Both the position numbers and the translations under genes were made by a program. Of a stretch of 64,000 nucleotides of DNA, positions 1 through 14,432 are shown piece after piece; positions within the stretch are counted from its first letter, which is position 1, and every line of letters begins with the position of its first letter. Source of the DNA: Syncephalis plumigaleata (lineage: Eukaryota > Zoopagomycota > Zoopagomycetes > Zoopagales > Piptocephalidaceae); NCBI GenBank assembly GCA_025201365.1, contig JAIXMF010000009.1, positions 905,485 to 969,484 of the forward strand, in the 5' to 3' direction. Below the pieces are notes generated by a model. It made no database searches and was not told where the DNA came from. It saw only the letters and a program-made list of their open reading frames with translations.

Positions 1-3000
1 CTCATACGATGAAAAGTATAGTCACATCCATTAGTTATGTAGATGGTTAATCTACTACTACATCATGATCGCTGTAGTTGCTAAAGCTATAAAAACCAGA
101 AACAGCATACAATTATGACGTATGATGCCTGTGTGTACAAACAAACACAACGAGGCAGGATTGCGGCACATGTGGCTACAATCCCTTATACAACAGTATA
201 ATTCTACCCATTACACAGACAATGGGAATTAGTGTCACCCGACCAATAAAGATGATAGGTGCACCACGACCATTCTCGTTATTGACTGCTTCTTCTCGGG
301 TTAACGAGATACCTTGACAGTCATGGCAGTAGTAGTAGTAGTAGCTATAACAATAATAAACCACATATATTCAAGCAATCATCCATTTGTAGTTATTCGA
401 TAATGTCGATCACAACGACTACCAATTCAGTAATGGTGTAGCACGTTTCCCTATCGAATTATCGAAAAGTAATAATAATAGTAGTGACAATTATAGCTAT
501 TTCATGAGGTATACGTGTACAATTTATGCAACGACGTAATAGTAACATGTAATAATAATGAAATCATCATCACTCTACTGTAGATAGAATGTGATGCAAT
601 CATATCGGAATAAATATTAAACAACTACACCGAACGTATTACATTACACCATCGCAGTATCCCATATTCTTTAGTGTCATTCTCTTTGTGCATCCAAAAT
701 AACCAGTATAGCCCATAGTTACTACACAACCAGTGTCACTGTTACTTACCGAATTGAACGTTGTTGATTGGTGGTGGTGGTGGTAGATCAAGGGAATAAG
801 GCAAAGGTATATAGCGATAACAATGATGCAGGATGTCGAGAGTAGCCACAGGCTGGAGGAAATCTCGAGATATAGAAATAGAATAAAGTAATGTGAAAGG
901 TAAGAGTAAAGCGAATTGGGATTGGATGACGACGATAACAAGTAAACGATGGAGCTTGATGATGGTGGTGATAGGTCTGTACAGGATAAAGTTACGTTAG
1001 TATAATAAGCTTATTAATATAGATTGTGACATATAAATATATATATATATGTAATATCAATTAATCATTTAGATGATGATGATTAATCAGCAGTATGAGC
1101 ACTATCAAACAATGGTAAAAAGAAAAGAAACGGAACAATAACGAGTATGGTGGAATATGGAAAGAATTGTAGCAACTCGTACAACCAACATTAATACAAA
1201 ACGTGTGTTGTACTAATCGACCAATAAAACAAGAGCGAGTCTCCTTGGTCAAGTACAAACAACATGTGACCAGCACATGAATATGACGACATGAATAACA
1301 CCGACATCAGTCGTGACATGCAGCAAAGTAGCGGGTGGAAAAGAATAAAAACAAACAGACAACTTACACTTTACGATGTTTGTTGTGTACGCGTGAATAG
1401 GAAAGAAGTGAATAAACAAATAGAGCTATAAACTGTTTACAGTAAGCGAATAAACAATAAGGGAATAAACAAGTGCAACGCAATCGTATGCAAGATAAGA
1501 GATAGAGAATGATAATTAATAATAACAATACTAATACTAATAATAAACAATATAAGAATAGACGGCAGTTGAAATGATGATATGCCAAGAAATAGATGGT
1601 GTTTGTCCGAGGAGTAAGTGTCAGACGAGTAGAGTACAGCTAGTGTAGATGTGTCGTGATAAAGATGAATGAATCAATAAAACGTGTGCAGATACACACA
1701 ACGACATACAACGATGATTCGAGAAAAGAAAAGAATACAGTTGTAGAATAATAACGTGGAATGAAATGTGAAGTGAGAGAGAGAGGGTGCGCGTAAGTAA
1801 GCGTGTTCGATACACAGTGTTTATATAGAGGAAAAGAGAGATGGTATGAGGTGATGACGTTAAACAAAGGCGCGCGCGTTGAATAAAATCATCAATGGTT
1901 GCTGGCCTTTTAAGCAAAACGGATAGTATTGGTGTAGTCGATCACAACGAGTAACGCAGAGAGAGAAAGAGGAAGAGAGAGAATGCGAAACACTGTACCA
2001 AAACAATGGATAGATAGATGGAAAGAGAATAGGAGATAAGTGATGCAGTAAATAGCAACGAACAAGTGACGTATTTATACACTCGTCAGGATAGTAGAGA
2101 AGGTGTTGCTATATTATTACTGCTGTTACAAGATAAGTGGTGTGCACGTGAGAGTAAAGCAGTAACAGGTAGTAGGTGCCAAAAATCAAAGCAAGAGATA
2201 AAACCGAGTAAGAAGGAGATAAGCGCAAGAGCGTGAATAATAATAATAAGGAGGAGGAGGAGGGATGAAGAGAAAATGACATGCCGACGATTCAACAAAG
2301 GCCACAACACATCTATCAACAAAAACGACTCATCATCATCAGCATCGTTGTGTTTAGCATATTGTCGCCTTAAAACACTGCAATGACGGACGTGACGTCG
2401 ATCAGCTGGTTAACACACGCGTGCTCATGTGCAAGGAACTTTCATTATCGGCAAGGCTAGTGAAACGCGACATATTCAACTATCTATACATATGCGTGTA
2501 GATAAACAGACAAGTAGATAGAGACACTACACATGACATGACATGCAACCTATCCATTCATAAACACTTATCGAGAATAAGTGCATACGCACATACACCT
2601 ACACACTTGTATTGGAAATGGATAAGAATACATAGGGAAAAAAGGAGTATTAACATAAATCATCTAGAGACATGATGATCACAAATGTATCATTCCGCTA
2701 CAGCATCAGTAAAGAAACAAGTCGATACAAACCAGCCGCATCATATAGACATATGTATATATACGTACAATATCTAGTTCAATAAGAATCAGTACGATTG
2801 AACGACTAAGAGGTGGATACGCAGAGTAAGAAAGAAAAGTAAAGCACGTTTTCCTAATGATCATAAAAGAGACAAATAGCAGTAATCACGACACATCTCA
2901 ATATGTCGTGCATCCTTATGACGAATACGGATAGGGCGTGTTCCCTTAAAACTCATCAAAGATGGTAGGTCGTAGGTGGTATGTGTGCAAGCATGCGCGT

Positions 3001-5749
3001 GTAGTCATATCATTAACCATCTACTGGGTAACCCATCTCTATCCAGCATCATCATTCTAGTAGGCAACTATTAGGGTGCTGAGCACTTGCATTAAGGCTT
3101 GTCCTCCCACCAGGGAGAAAGAGAGAAAAAGATCGAATACCGTATACATTCTATCTACTAACTATTACTAATATCAGCAGATGATAGATGATAGATAGCC
3201 ACGGTCTATTGATCTACACGCATACCATTCTCACCGGGATGCATCCACCTAACAACCGAGTCATTTCTAACCGTATCCTTCTCCAGTAACCATAACAAAG
3301 AGAGACAGCAATCGTAGAAGGGGTCAAAGAGAGGCGTGGCAAATAAAAAACAGACGAATACACGAATAGATAAATGAACAATGCTGATTTATCCCGTGTG
3401 CTTACCTGTGGATGGTACAATCAAAATGTCAAATAAAAGAAGAGGAAGAGGAATAACACTGCTGTTTTTGTGCGTGTATGGATATTATCCACGTCAAGTA
3501 GAAGAATTGGAATAAAACTGACCGTGTAACAACGATGAAACTGGTTGATTGGTACGCACAAACAAACACGCAGAGATAATAAAATGAGGAATAAAAATGA
3601 AGAGAGAGGCAGATGTAACTAGTTAGCTAACTAGATAGAGATGTAGATAGACGGGAGAATGTCACGTTGTCCTACACGACCACACAGCCAGCCAGTCAAT
3701 CAAGTCAATCGAATCAGTCAGTCAGTTAGTCGAGTCAGTCGAGGATTAGAAGGGAGTCAAGTGGGATAAGCGGGGAAAGGAGTGTATGCGAATGAGGAAG
3801 AGAGATGAGGAGAAGGCTAAGTTAGATCGTCGTTTGTCGTTCGCTACACGTGGTAGCATACTACCCACAAAGGTAAATACACCGCATTAATGGTGTTATC
3901 ATGCGCCAAGAACTAATCAGCATACCATATATATAAACAATACCGCGCTCTCTCTTTCTCTCTCAACTAATCTATAGCATATAATCGTACGCATTGATGT
4001 TTACTTACGTGGTAATAAGCAATGTATCACAAATGGATATGTGATCACGAGCAAGTATTGATTTAGGAGAAAGAAAGAGGAAAAAGAAGAAGCAAACTAT
4101 ATAATAATACGCGACAGATCAATCAATCTGATGGTTAAGATAATGGTGGATAGTACGATAGCAAGGTTAATAATAAACAGGTTAGAGTATAGGGCGTATA
4201 ACAATGATAATTAATGATGATAGTAGTGATAGTAGTAGTAAGAAGTAAGCAAATAAAAAGTAAGTAAGGGTTGTTTAATGAGTTAATAGGCAATCCTCTC
4301 AATGTGATAGTGTATATTTAAGAAATGTCTATGAATTGGCGATGCCATGTCATGGGCTCATTATTAGCCAATGGCATATTGTAGAAAAAAGACAAATTCA
4401 ACCAGTGGATTATGTCTCCGATGCTCGCTTAGTGGTTCATGTATCCAAGGATAGACACTCAATCAATGCTAATTTCTCATTCTCATACCAAAATGTAGCG
4501 CCGAATAATGCGGTTATCGTCATATTACAAGTCAGCTGCAGTGAGAATACCCACTGCTAGCAGTAATAGTAGTAATAGTAGGGCAGTATTTCCCTTATAA
4601 TAGTATACCCAGTCCTATTGCAATCTATCCACTGGGAATCACACATTCATCTTCCCCATCATCATCATCATCATCATCATCGCATATTACATTTTATCCA
4701 GACTACACCGATATAGGGATGCGTTATGGGTAACAAATACTCAGTATAAATGAGAACATTATCGGCCATTGCACTAATAGAAATGATGTTCTAGTAGCAT
4801 TCAATAGAATGATATGTTTAGAATTGCCATGATTATTCCTCATTCCGATACTCAATGATGTGTGTGTGTATGCCTACATGCATAGATGGATAAAATATGC
4901 CTCAATAATTACTCCCGTGCATATAAACACCGTCACTACTCCTACTACTACTACTACAAGTAGTGATCTATTTAGGGCGCGGTGTTTATCCATTTATACA
5001 TCTATAGATGCGTAGATTGGTTTTGTTCCTCAATAAGGAAAGGCCAATAGCACGCAAAGCAACTACACCTGTATCTGAAACATGGAGTAAAACGTGTGTG
5101 TGTATACGTGAATGGATGGATGGGTGAGTGAATGGGTGGGTGAGCAGGTGAGTGAATAGGTGTGTACGCGTACGCACGGGTAACAGGCATGACATGAACG
5201 GTGGCATATATGCATCGTCTCGCCTAGAGACAATAGCAAGTGCATTTCATGATATCATGGCAATACGCGATAGTATTCTAATACAACAACAAGCGCTACT
5301 GTTCCTCTTATTCATTCATTCATTCATCCATTAATTACTTACCAGTTGATGATGAAATAATCAAACTAGCGTATATAATCGCGTCCCTTTACTCTTTCCA
5401 ATTGTATAGCGATGATATGGGGGAGAGAAAGAAGGCGGAGAAACAATAAAGAAATATGTGTGTGTGTGTGAAAGCGTAACTGTAGTGTAAAGTAATAAGT
5501 GGTCTCTAAACTATCGCTAGTATAATGGATAGATATTGGTCTATCGAACGAGTAGCAATGAAATATAATGGTAATAAAGTGTAATAGAAGTAGTAACTGT
5601 AGTTGTAGTTGTAGCTGTAATAGAAAGTAAGTAAAATGTAAAAGAGAGATAGAGAGATAGAGAGAGAGAGATGATTCAATGGAACAAGAAAATGTATTCA
5701 TGCCATATTTTATAGGTTATATCACGTGATGTATTACACCATTCGCGTA
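1..5749. other. Repeat-rich spacer, no supported gene
   Basis: No conserved domain or exon chain was found on either strand. The stretch is AT-rich with purine-rich runs on the + strand and microsatellites: TA repeats near 1038, GA runs near 1770 and 1960, TCA repeats near 4663, and short TG runs near 5460. The open frames here are short, mostly on the minus strand, and rich in Leu, Ser, Tyr and His as expected from translating repeats. It lies downstream of the snurportin stop, so its first few hundred bases probably hold that gene's 3' UTR. Confidence 0.6.
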
Positions 5750-7202
5750 TCATTGACCGGTCAAGTAACTTGTCAGCATGGTTCTCGCGTGTTCCACGGA
5801 TATCCAACCACAGAGTGGTGTTCTACCAGGTACATAATGCGTACGACGATGTACGAGTAGTACACCATCAGTTCTTGTTCCTTCATCCATCATAGACGAT
5901 GCGCTTATTTGTCGTACGATCTGTTCAAGATGATCTCGTGTTGCCTCTCTCATTGCCAATGCTTCAAATCTATACCATTGTCGCTGCTGTTGTTGCTTTT
6001 GCGAACGTGGTTCTTCCAGTTCTGCCAACTGCGTTTGCAACCAGAATGATCTAATACGTAATTGATTATCATAACATCATCATCATCATCATCATCATCA
6101 TTAGTGATCATGATCAAGCATACCATCATGTCATCATCATCATATTAGTGAGCATGAGCAATCGTAGCATCATGTCATCGTCATCATTATTAGCTTACCG
6201 AAATTCTGTTTCGCAATTAAAGAACGGATGACCCTTCCAGCACATTAAATCCAATATGTAATACGTAAATGTTTGCTCGACATAAATACAATCAAGTATA
6301 CAGTAGTCACTACTTCGATTACCACTATCATCGAGTAATGAGTCTACAGTCTAATAGTACAATTATATCAGTGCTACTTACCGGTAAGCACGACTACCAG
6401 CAGGTAGAATAGATTCAAAATTACCCAATATCGTACCTATATTTGATACTCGTCAATACAATCTATCGCATTACTAGCTACTATCAAGTATATTTACCAT
6501 TACGTAAACGACTAATGGTTCGTCCTGCTACTGAAATGACCCAACACGTTTACCTACGGGACATTGTACGGCATACCATTCCTGTTCTAGATCCATTGGC
6601 AATAAAGTCATCGTTTCACCCTCCATGAGTGGTTGTCGTTTTACGCGTTTACGTCCACTTCTCGCCACTGCATCCTTCGTGGATGTCGTTGCCTTATCCG
6701 CTGTGCTTCGAGTGGTTGTCGCTGACATTGATGTCACTTCATCTGTTATATCGCTTTCATCTCTGATAGATCCTCCTCTTCACTATCATCGTTTGTCATC
6801 GTTGTCATTATAGGCAATAAGTCGACGTAATCGAGTTGTATAATCATGCTTCCTCTACACGACAACTATTAGTATATATCCGTTGTTTACTAGCACTCGC
6901 TATTCTATACGTGCACATACCTGTTGTGTGCCTCCAAATGACGTTGTCGTCTTAGTGCCAGTGCCTCTTGCGTGGATACACCGTGCGTCTTAACCGAATG
7001 ACGAGGAGGTGCAAGAGATGTTGCCGTTGATAAACGCTCTACAAGTTGTCTACACTGTCTTCTTTCTGGTTGTCTACCGATAACTGATCAACCTCGCAGT
7101 ATTACTACCCTCATCACGTGTGGTTATATGTTCTCTACTCTCACTAGAAGCAACAGCAGACTTGCTAGTCGATAAGCAAGTGTCATTCGTAGTCTGCGAC
7201 AT
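5750..7202 (-). CDS. SNUPN: Snurportin-1 homologue (m3G-cap-dependent snRNP import adaptor)
   Basis: Snurportin binds the trimethylguanosine cap of assembled U snRNPs and bridges them to importin-beta for nuclear import. Translated pieces on the minus strand follow the family in order. Exon 1 (7202 to 6921) ends in an importin-beta-binding-like Arg-rich stretch ([15 protein letters not shown]). Next come the cap-domain motifs [12 protein letters not shown] (near 6560), [19 protein letters not shown] (near 6220) and [13 protein letters not shown] (near 5830). There are at least six exons; intron 1 is 6920 to 6866. The reading frame breaks near 7075, probably once between 6860 and 6760, and near 6535, where one-base changes restore the family pattern. 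These breaks could be sequencing indels or decay. The start is the first ATG of the open frame, 189 bases from the divergent ARP4 start. The protein is absent from budding yeast but known in animals, plants and some fungi. Confidence 0.85.
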
Positions 7203-7391
7203 TGTACAATATAAGGGTGAAATAGCGATAGTAGAAAGCTTCACCTATTACAACACAAAGGATACCCGCACCATTATTATTGTTATTGTCATAAAAATGA
7301 TAACTGATTTTGTTGTTGTTTCTAATATCACGTCTTTTTCCAATCTATCGTGTAGTAATCTAACCACCTACTACGTCAATCGTATTACAGT
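7203..7391. promoter_or_regulatory. Divergent promoter, snurportin / ARP4
   Basis: Only 189 bases separate the two outward-facing start codons, so both promoters must lie here or overlap the 5' ends. The stretch is AT-rich with ATT/GTT repeats. No clear TATA box was identified. The assignment rests on position only. Confidence 0.4.
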
Positions 7392-9297
7392 ATGGCTACT
7401 TATGGTGGAGGTAAGTTGAATCAACCAGTGTCACGTCATAGATCGTATGAATCCATACTTACTGATTCATATGAAATGACTATAGATGAAGTATCGGCCC
7501 TAGTACTAGATGTAGGCGCGAGTTGGACTAAAGCCGGTTATGCCGGTGAAGATATGCCTTCAGCCTTCTTCTCCTCGTGGATAGGCGCAGTACCCGGTGA
7601 AAAGCTGCCACCACCAGCAGCAACAACAACTAACAACAACAGTAGCAATAATGATACAGCGATGGATGTGGATGGTGCTGATGCATCTACAACATCGCAG
7701 AATGGTACATCTGAATCCAACACCATGACAGATGGCAATCAAGGCTCAAAGACACGCTATTACATACATGGTGGCGGCGCCGCTCCTCCATGGCATGAAC
7801 ATATGGAAATGCGTAATCCGATGAAAGACGGCCTAAGTAAGTCATCTTTCTCATTCTTTCCTTTCCTCTAACCAATCTATCTATTTGTCTATATTAGTCG
7901 ATGATTGGGAAGCATTAGAACAAATATGGGATCATATTTTTGATTCTGCTTTACGTGTCAATCCAGCGGAACATCCATTACTCGTAACAGAATCCGCTTG
8001 GAATAAACGAGAATGTCGTGAACGATTAGCAGAATTGGCATTCGAAAAGTATAGAGCACCCGCGTTCTTCCTATGTAAAGATGCCGTATTAACCGCGTAA
8101 CTATCCCTACTACTATTACTACTTATGATCTATAGTGCTCATTCATTTGTTTATTTATTTATTTAGATTTGCCGCTGGTCGATCCACTGCATTAGTCGTG
8201 GATGCCGGTGCCGGTACCACTCGTGTCGTGCCAGTATACGATGGCTATGTCATGCATAAAAGTAAGTCATCATGATTACACTGTTATTATTACTAATGAC
8301 TAGTAATTACTCACAACAATAACAGATATAGCAAAGCAATCACTTGGTGCACATATGCTATCCGAGATTATTCTACATCAAATGGAAACAGATATCAATA
8401 TTAAAGTGACACCACAATATAAAGTGAAACAAAAGGAACCGGTAGACTCGGAACAACCCGCTAAAGCCACACTATACGATCGACCAAACACGACGGATAG
8501 TTATGATCATTTGGCTAAACTGGTAAATGAATTGATGACCCTCTATTATACATCTTACTAACGTATAATGAATCTAATGGATATTGTTCATTAGCAAGTC
8601 GCAGAAGATTATAAAGAAACCGTATGTCAAGTATTCGAGACTGTTTGGGATCCAATGTATGTCATCTAACCCTATTGCTTATCATCACCCTATTAACCCT
8701 AGTGTTTCCTTCTATTAGATCGGTGGGTGCACGACCTACGAAAACCTTTGAATTCCCCGATGGTTATAATCGATTCTTCGGTGCTGAACGTTTACAAGCA
8801 CCTGAGATCCTATTTCAACCGGAAAACTTTCTACCCGCTGTAAGTACACATCTCCCTCCTTACCCTATTACTCATTCATTTATTTACTTGCTGGTAATAG
8901 AATTGGCCAAAGCGTGACACTTATCGCGGTCTACCCGGTCTAGTCTACACGAGTGTATCCGGTTGTGACGTCGATCTACGACCACATCTACTGAATAATA
9001 TCGTTGTAGCAGGTGGTAATTCATTATTCCCTGGATTCACTGATCGATTACAGCTTGAACTATCCATGATGGCACCTTCCGTAAGTCTATACTATTTGTA
9101 TCTTTTACGTACTCTAACTCAAAATTCTATAGAGTAAAGTACGTATTCATGCTCCTTCCAATAGTATGGAACGACGTTGTGGTAGTTGGCAGGGTGGTTC
9201 CATCCTAGCCTCATTAGGTGCATTCCATCAAATGTGGATCTCACGTAAAGAGTTTGAAGAACAAGGTGCTCAAATTGTCGACAAAAAATGTCAATAA
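7392..9297 (+). CDS. ARP4: Actin-related protein 4 (Arp4/BAF53-type)
   Basis: Arp4 is a nuclear actin-related subunit shared by NuA4, SWR1 and INO80 chromatin complexes. There are eight exons: 7392-7836, 7898-8096, 8167-8261, 8326-8522, 8595-8656, 8719-8839, 8901-9080 and 9133-9297. They join in frame to 487 residues. Family marks are [18 protein letters not shown] near the N-terminus, the AMDVDG patch matching the MEIDG patch of BAF53, [13 protein letters not shown], the [14 protein letters not shown] segment, [16 protein letters not shown], and the C-terminal [19 protein letters not shown]. An Asn/Thr-rich low-complexity insert lies between residues of about 75 and 120. All splice sites are GT-AG with introns of 52-72 bases, and no frame break is seen. 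The stop lies 165 bases from the convergent SET2 stop. Confidence 0.93.
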
Positions 9298-9462
9298 TAA
9301 TAATATGAATAAATATGACTACTCATCTACTATTATTATTAGTAAATACATGAATGTATATTTTATTATCACTTAGATATGAATTAACTAATAGTATACA
9401 TAAGATTACTCTCTCTCTTTAGTGTGTGTGTGTGTGTTATCATAGAACATAGTATGATAGGG

Positions 9463-12400
9463 TTATGATCGACCAGTAACTGCTTTAGCCCTGAATCGTG
9501 TCATACAATCCTTAACGAATTTCTTTACTCGATTACGATATGCTTCATCGAATTCTGGCAGTTTACCCGATCGAATGGCTTCACCGCGTTTATCCTTTTC
9601 TACCATTACTTCTGCCATCTACATACAATAATATAGTCAGTATATCAATTACAAATGAGTTAGTTAGTTAGTTGACTTGCCTTCTTTGCCTCTTTCTTGA
9701 ATCGTTCTGTATCACCGAATTCAACTTTATACTTGCTAAGACATTTGACTACAATTTCTGACACTTTAACACGTAGTTCTCGTATGAGTCTTTCATCTAA
9801 TGCTGCTGATGATGTAGATGTAGATGTTGTTGTCTGATTAGATCCAGTAGGTCGTCGTTTCTTATCTCTTCCTCCATTCTGATAATGATTCGATTCCTGT
9901 GATGGATATTGAGATGATTTACTACTAGTAGTACTACCATCCATATACAATGCAGATTGTTTACGTTTACCATGTAGTGATGGTGATGATGTTTGACTAT
10001 TCGTTGATAGATCAGCACTACCATAACCTGATAGTAGAGATGGTGAATACACAGGTGATTTTGTTTTATGTAATGCTGAGGATGCCGATGTCGATGTTAC
10101 TGTATCATTGTCACGCATCCTAGCATGTTCTCTCGGTGTAGTATTACTATCCATCTCCTCTTTATCATCCCATACAGGACGTGACCATTGTGTCTTGCCT
10201 GTTATCGTGTTATAGTAGTAAATACCATCAGATGATGTAGCCGATTTCCAATGAGGCGGTAATGCATCCACTATTTGATCTGATGTCGATTGTTCATTGG
10301 TAGTTGCATTCGGTGTATTAGGTGTATAGGTGGTGGATGTATTATTACTAGAGTGCCCATTATTACTCTCATCATTAACAAGCGTGGTGACACTAGGTGA
10401 AGATGGTCTATCTACATGATTATGTTGCGTATAATTGTTATAATAATGTGATGATGATCCAGGACTTGATTCAGATATGGGATGATAACTATTCGATGAA
10501 TTGTAATGACTATCTCGTAGAGGATAACCACGCGAATCATGATCATCTTTCATCATAGATATGGCAGTATTTCTTGATGGAGATCCATCTACTCCTGCTC
10601 CTGCTGCTGCTGCTGTTGTTGTTGTTGTTGTAGATAGGTTGTATGTACGATAATGACTCGATGTAGGATGAGATGGTGAAGATGGTACACTATGATGATG
10701 AGGATGTGATGTTGATGTTGATGATGTGGCGAGACATTAGATGATGACGATAAATGATTACTATGTGATTGTTGTGATAATTGTCGCATAGCCAATGGTT
10801 CACGAGGTAGATTTGCTTCATCAAACTCGGTAGCAGCATAAGCAACAGGTGCTACATTATTTGATTTGGAAGAGTAACGTGATGAATAATTATAATGTGG
10901 ACTGGATAATTACGTTGATAATGAGATGAATAACTTGGTGAATGATTGACATGTCCTACATTCGATGATGATGTAGCTGTAGCTGTAGCTGATGAAGGAT
11001 GTGGGGGGTGGTGGTGGTGGCGCTCTACGATAATAATTTGAATGATAGCCTGGACGTGAATGATGATTGTGATGACCATGATGATAAGATGAGTCATTAG
11101 CATCATAATAACGCGAATCGTAATGTCGTGAAGCATGTTGATGATAATGTCGTTGTGACCATGGACGATGTGAGTTATAATGATAATTAGATGTAGATCT
11201 ATCAGAGGATCATATTCAGCATCATCTAACATATAAGTGCTTATTAGTTAATTATTGTATATATTATGTAATAGTATACTCTACCTAGATTGGATCGATC
11301 ATGTGGATGTTGATAGTTGTATGGTGTTGTTGCTGTTGTTGTTTGTGATGATGGTGGTGGTGGTGAGTATGAATCAGATGATGATGGACGTGGATTGTCA
11401 TGATAATTTGCTGGTTGATCTGATGTCATTTCTGTAGTACGTGATGGTGGTGGTGGTGGTTTACTACGTTTTGGAATCTTGTATACTACTTTTAGATCTT
11501 TCCAGTCATCAATTAACTAATCATCATGTTATTAGTATCTATCCTATTACTACTTCTGCTAGTATTATATTACCTTATTGGCCATTGATGATATGGATAC
11601 ATCATCATGAGTGGTAAACATCTCAACTACTTCATCTGCACGACAAGCATTCACCGTATTTCTAATAGTAATGGGTAATCGATCCATTAATCCCAATATC
11701 TACAATGATCATTATTAGTTAATAGGTTGAGTAATTAACATGCTACTTACTAAACGACAAAGTTCATCACTTTTATGATGATATTCCACTAGATACAACT
11801 TCAACACTTGTAATCCGTGTGTATTCATAAACTTTCGTAATAATGCAGATGATTCAGTCATCTATTATATAAGAGGAGATATATGAATTATAATAATGAG
11901 TATATGAATATTCATACTTGTTAGTCACTTACATTCAGGAATACTAGTAGTTTTTGTGCATAATCCAGTTGATTGGCATATTTCATCATTAATGGTACAA
12001 ACTTTTCTACTTGTTCCATGGTTTGTAGACCTCTTGGTCGATTCTAGAATAGTTACTCGTATATGAATACATTGCATAACAATATATATATATATACTTA
12101 ATGATATTTACCTTGTTATGTCTATGGCTAGTAGTAGTGCTCTTTCTCTCTGTGTCACTCTCATCTTCATAGATATCTTCATTATCGGATAGTTGACTTA
12201 GTTGACGACGTCGATGTCGCTTCGATAGTCGATTACGTCTTGTTCCACTTTCTAAGGCTAGTTCCGTCGAGTCATCCAGTTCAGTCTCGTTATCCTCCAA
12301 TGTAGTACTGGAAGTAAAGAAAGCTAACATGATCATAATCATTAGCATCATTTCCTATAGATGATATGATAATGTGATTACTTACCTAGATCGAGTTCTA

Positions 12401-13880
12401 ATTGTTTCTGCGTTGATTTGCCTTCACTGCCAATGTAGCCTTTACAATTGGGTTCACCGCAGTAACATGGTTGTGCTTCAGCTCTATAGTGTAATATCAA
12501 TGTATTAGTTAGTAATTCAATTGGCAACACAACTATAGTAATACATACCCATAACGTTGAAATTTGTAGTCGAATGTTAACTCTTCACCTTGTAGGACAC
12601 GTCTTAATGTAAATATCCCCATACGAGTCCGTGCACCTACTGTCCACTTTTGTAATACACAATTAGGATTACAACTGTGATTGATAAATCGAGCGTATGA
12701 TCCTTTCTTAGTGGCATCAATGTACTACGATAGACAAATAAATATATGGTTAGTGTCATTCCTATATCAATGGTTACTATATCACATTAACCGCTTACCT
12801 CTTCATTGTTAAGTGTCATGAAATAATGATGAGCAATGCCTTCTTGAGCGTATTGACGTGCCCGTTTCACAAACCATGATTGTGGTAGTACTTCACCCAC
12901 GTATTCCATAACAAAGGCATTACTAATAATCATATGTATCAATACGTATATAATAGAGACAATCGTATGAAATACTTACGCTTCTAATCCCTCCAATGCT
13001 TGTAGTCCATATCCTTTCTTTTCTGTTTTAACTGCTTGTACTGCAGCATATTCTCTTTGTTGAAATCTACAAGATTAATCATTATCCTCGGTTAATACAA
13101 TCATTACTACTAGTTATTAATGATGATCACATCTAACCTTCTGTTCAAGCAGTAATTGCCACAAGGACAATCTTCCGGATTACACTCAATGTATAAATGT
13201 CGATTAACACAATTGGAATCCTCGCCACATGCAACTTCACGATCATCGACATCTACAACATGCATTATCATCATCATTGTCAATATCGAATGTATATATA
13301 GCCACTTCATATAATACTTACCTGGTTCATACTGGCATTGACAGGGGAAACTCTCACTGCCCAGCATACCTTCCGCTCTTCCCTTAGCACCACCTCGAAA
13401 TAAACACTCGGTAATCGGTTCAAATAGATGTAATGCTTCTTTATCTGCATTAGGTAATAATGGATAGGATACATGAGTGGATGACGATGATGAGGATGTC
13501 GGTAACATTGACGACTCTTCCATATACGAGGTATCCTCTTTATTGATATGAGTTAGTCTATAGGTATACAATCACTGTAATATCAACACATTACCTGGTG
13601 TATATGCTTCATATATTTCATTATCATCATGATGATCCTCTTTCTCGCTACTATACGGTGATGCATGACTCGTATGGAATATATCTATCGTGAAATAGAT
13701 CAATACTAGCTTAGTATACTTGTACAATGCATACTAGACAAGCAGCTTACCCGATGCATGATGTGCTAATAGATCGGTGGATGCTAGCGTACTATTATTG
13801 CCATCATTGTGGCTAGTACCGTTGCCATGACTGTTAGTTACAGAATGTATTACTGTAGACACCTCCATCGTGCCACGCAT
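9463..13880 (-). CDS. SET2: SET2 histone H3 lysine-36 methyltransferase
   Basis: Set2 methylates H3K36 while bound to elongating RNA polymerase II. Domains in order on the minus strand: an acidic/Ser-rich N-terminus (13880 to about 13450); the Cys-rich AWS region (CNPEDCPCGNYCLNRR near 13160); SET (EYVGEV near 12900, ARFINHSCNPN near 12690, ELTFDYKFQRYG near 12570); post-SET (CYCGEPNCKGYIG near 12450); a helical TFIIS/LEDGF-like segment (12030 to 11480); a long His/Ser/Asn/Tyr-rich stretch (about 11430 to 10340); one WW domain (LPPHWKSATSSDGIYYYN near 10230); and the C-terminal SRI domain that binds phosphorylated Pol II CTD (9830 to 9463). The gene has about a dozen exons. Within the low-complexity stretch the frame changes near 11200, 10908 and 10735, probably indels in repeats. 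The upstream of two nearby in-frame ATGs (13880 and 13868) was chosen. Confidence 0.9.
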
Positions 13881-14432
13881 GCGTTACTGCTGGCTAGTTC
13901 TACTGGTTGTAGATAGTGTATACTCGTCACTTGTAGTGATCAATAGTGAATCGCCGCTTTGGATTCAATCAACAATAGAGCATATATAGATGAATGAAGA
14001 TAGAAAGTGGATGACCAGCAGTATAGTTGCACTTGCTGGTAGATAACCAACGATGCCTATAGGTGTATATAATACTAGTAATAGCGGTAGTAGTAGTAGT
14101 AGGAATAATAATAATAATAGTAAAGATGAATCAATAGAGAAGGAATAAAGAAGGATCCGCTATTTGCATAGGATCGTCAAGGGGGCGAGAGAGTAAAGTG
14201 CCGTGCTCTCACTGAATGTGTGTGTGTGTGTTGGTGAACAAAAAGCGTTTCTGACTTTGTAACTGTCATGAATAAGTTAATAGTAGGGTGGACATTGCCA
14301 CGTGAATATCAACCAATCAGCATGATCAATGTTATGATTAGCATTATTGGCTGAGCCATTGATTGTGATGCTTGATCATTTTGTTTAATAAACTGAATAT
14401 GAGTGCTTTTTTCTTTTGCTCCTCATTCTACG
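13881..14432. promoter_or_regulatory. Divergent intergenic region, SET2 / CMC4-like gene
   Basis: This 552-base gap separates outward-facing starts. It holds GTA/ATA triplet repeats near 14080-14120, a TG run near 14217, and an AT-rich stretch with CCAAT on the + strand near 14313. Promoter function is inferred from position. Confidence 0.35.

Noticed and set aside
639-3420. Series of minus-strand open frames
   Set aside because: They are short, overlap in several frames, consist of Leu/Ser/Tyr/His-rich repeats and show no domain or splice chain.
4336-4560. Small + strand open frame (74 codons)
   Set aside because: Balanced composition, but no family resemblance, no supporting exon nearby, and it sits in repeat-rich spacer.
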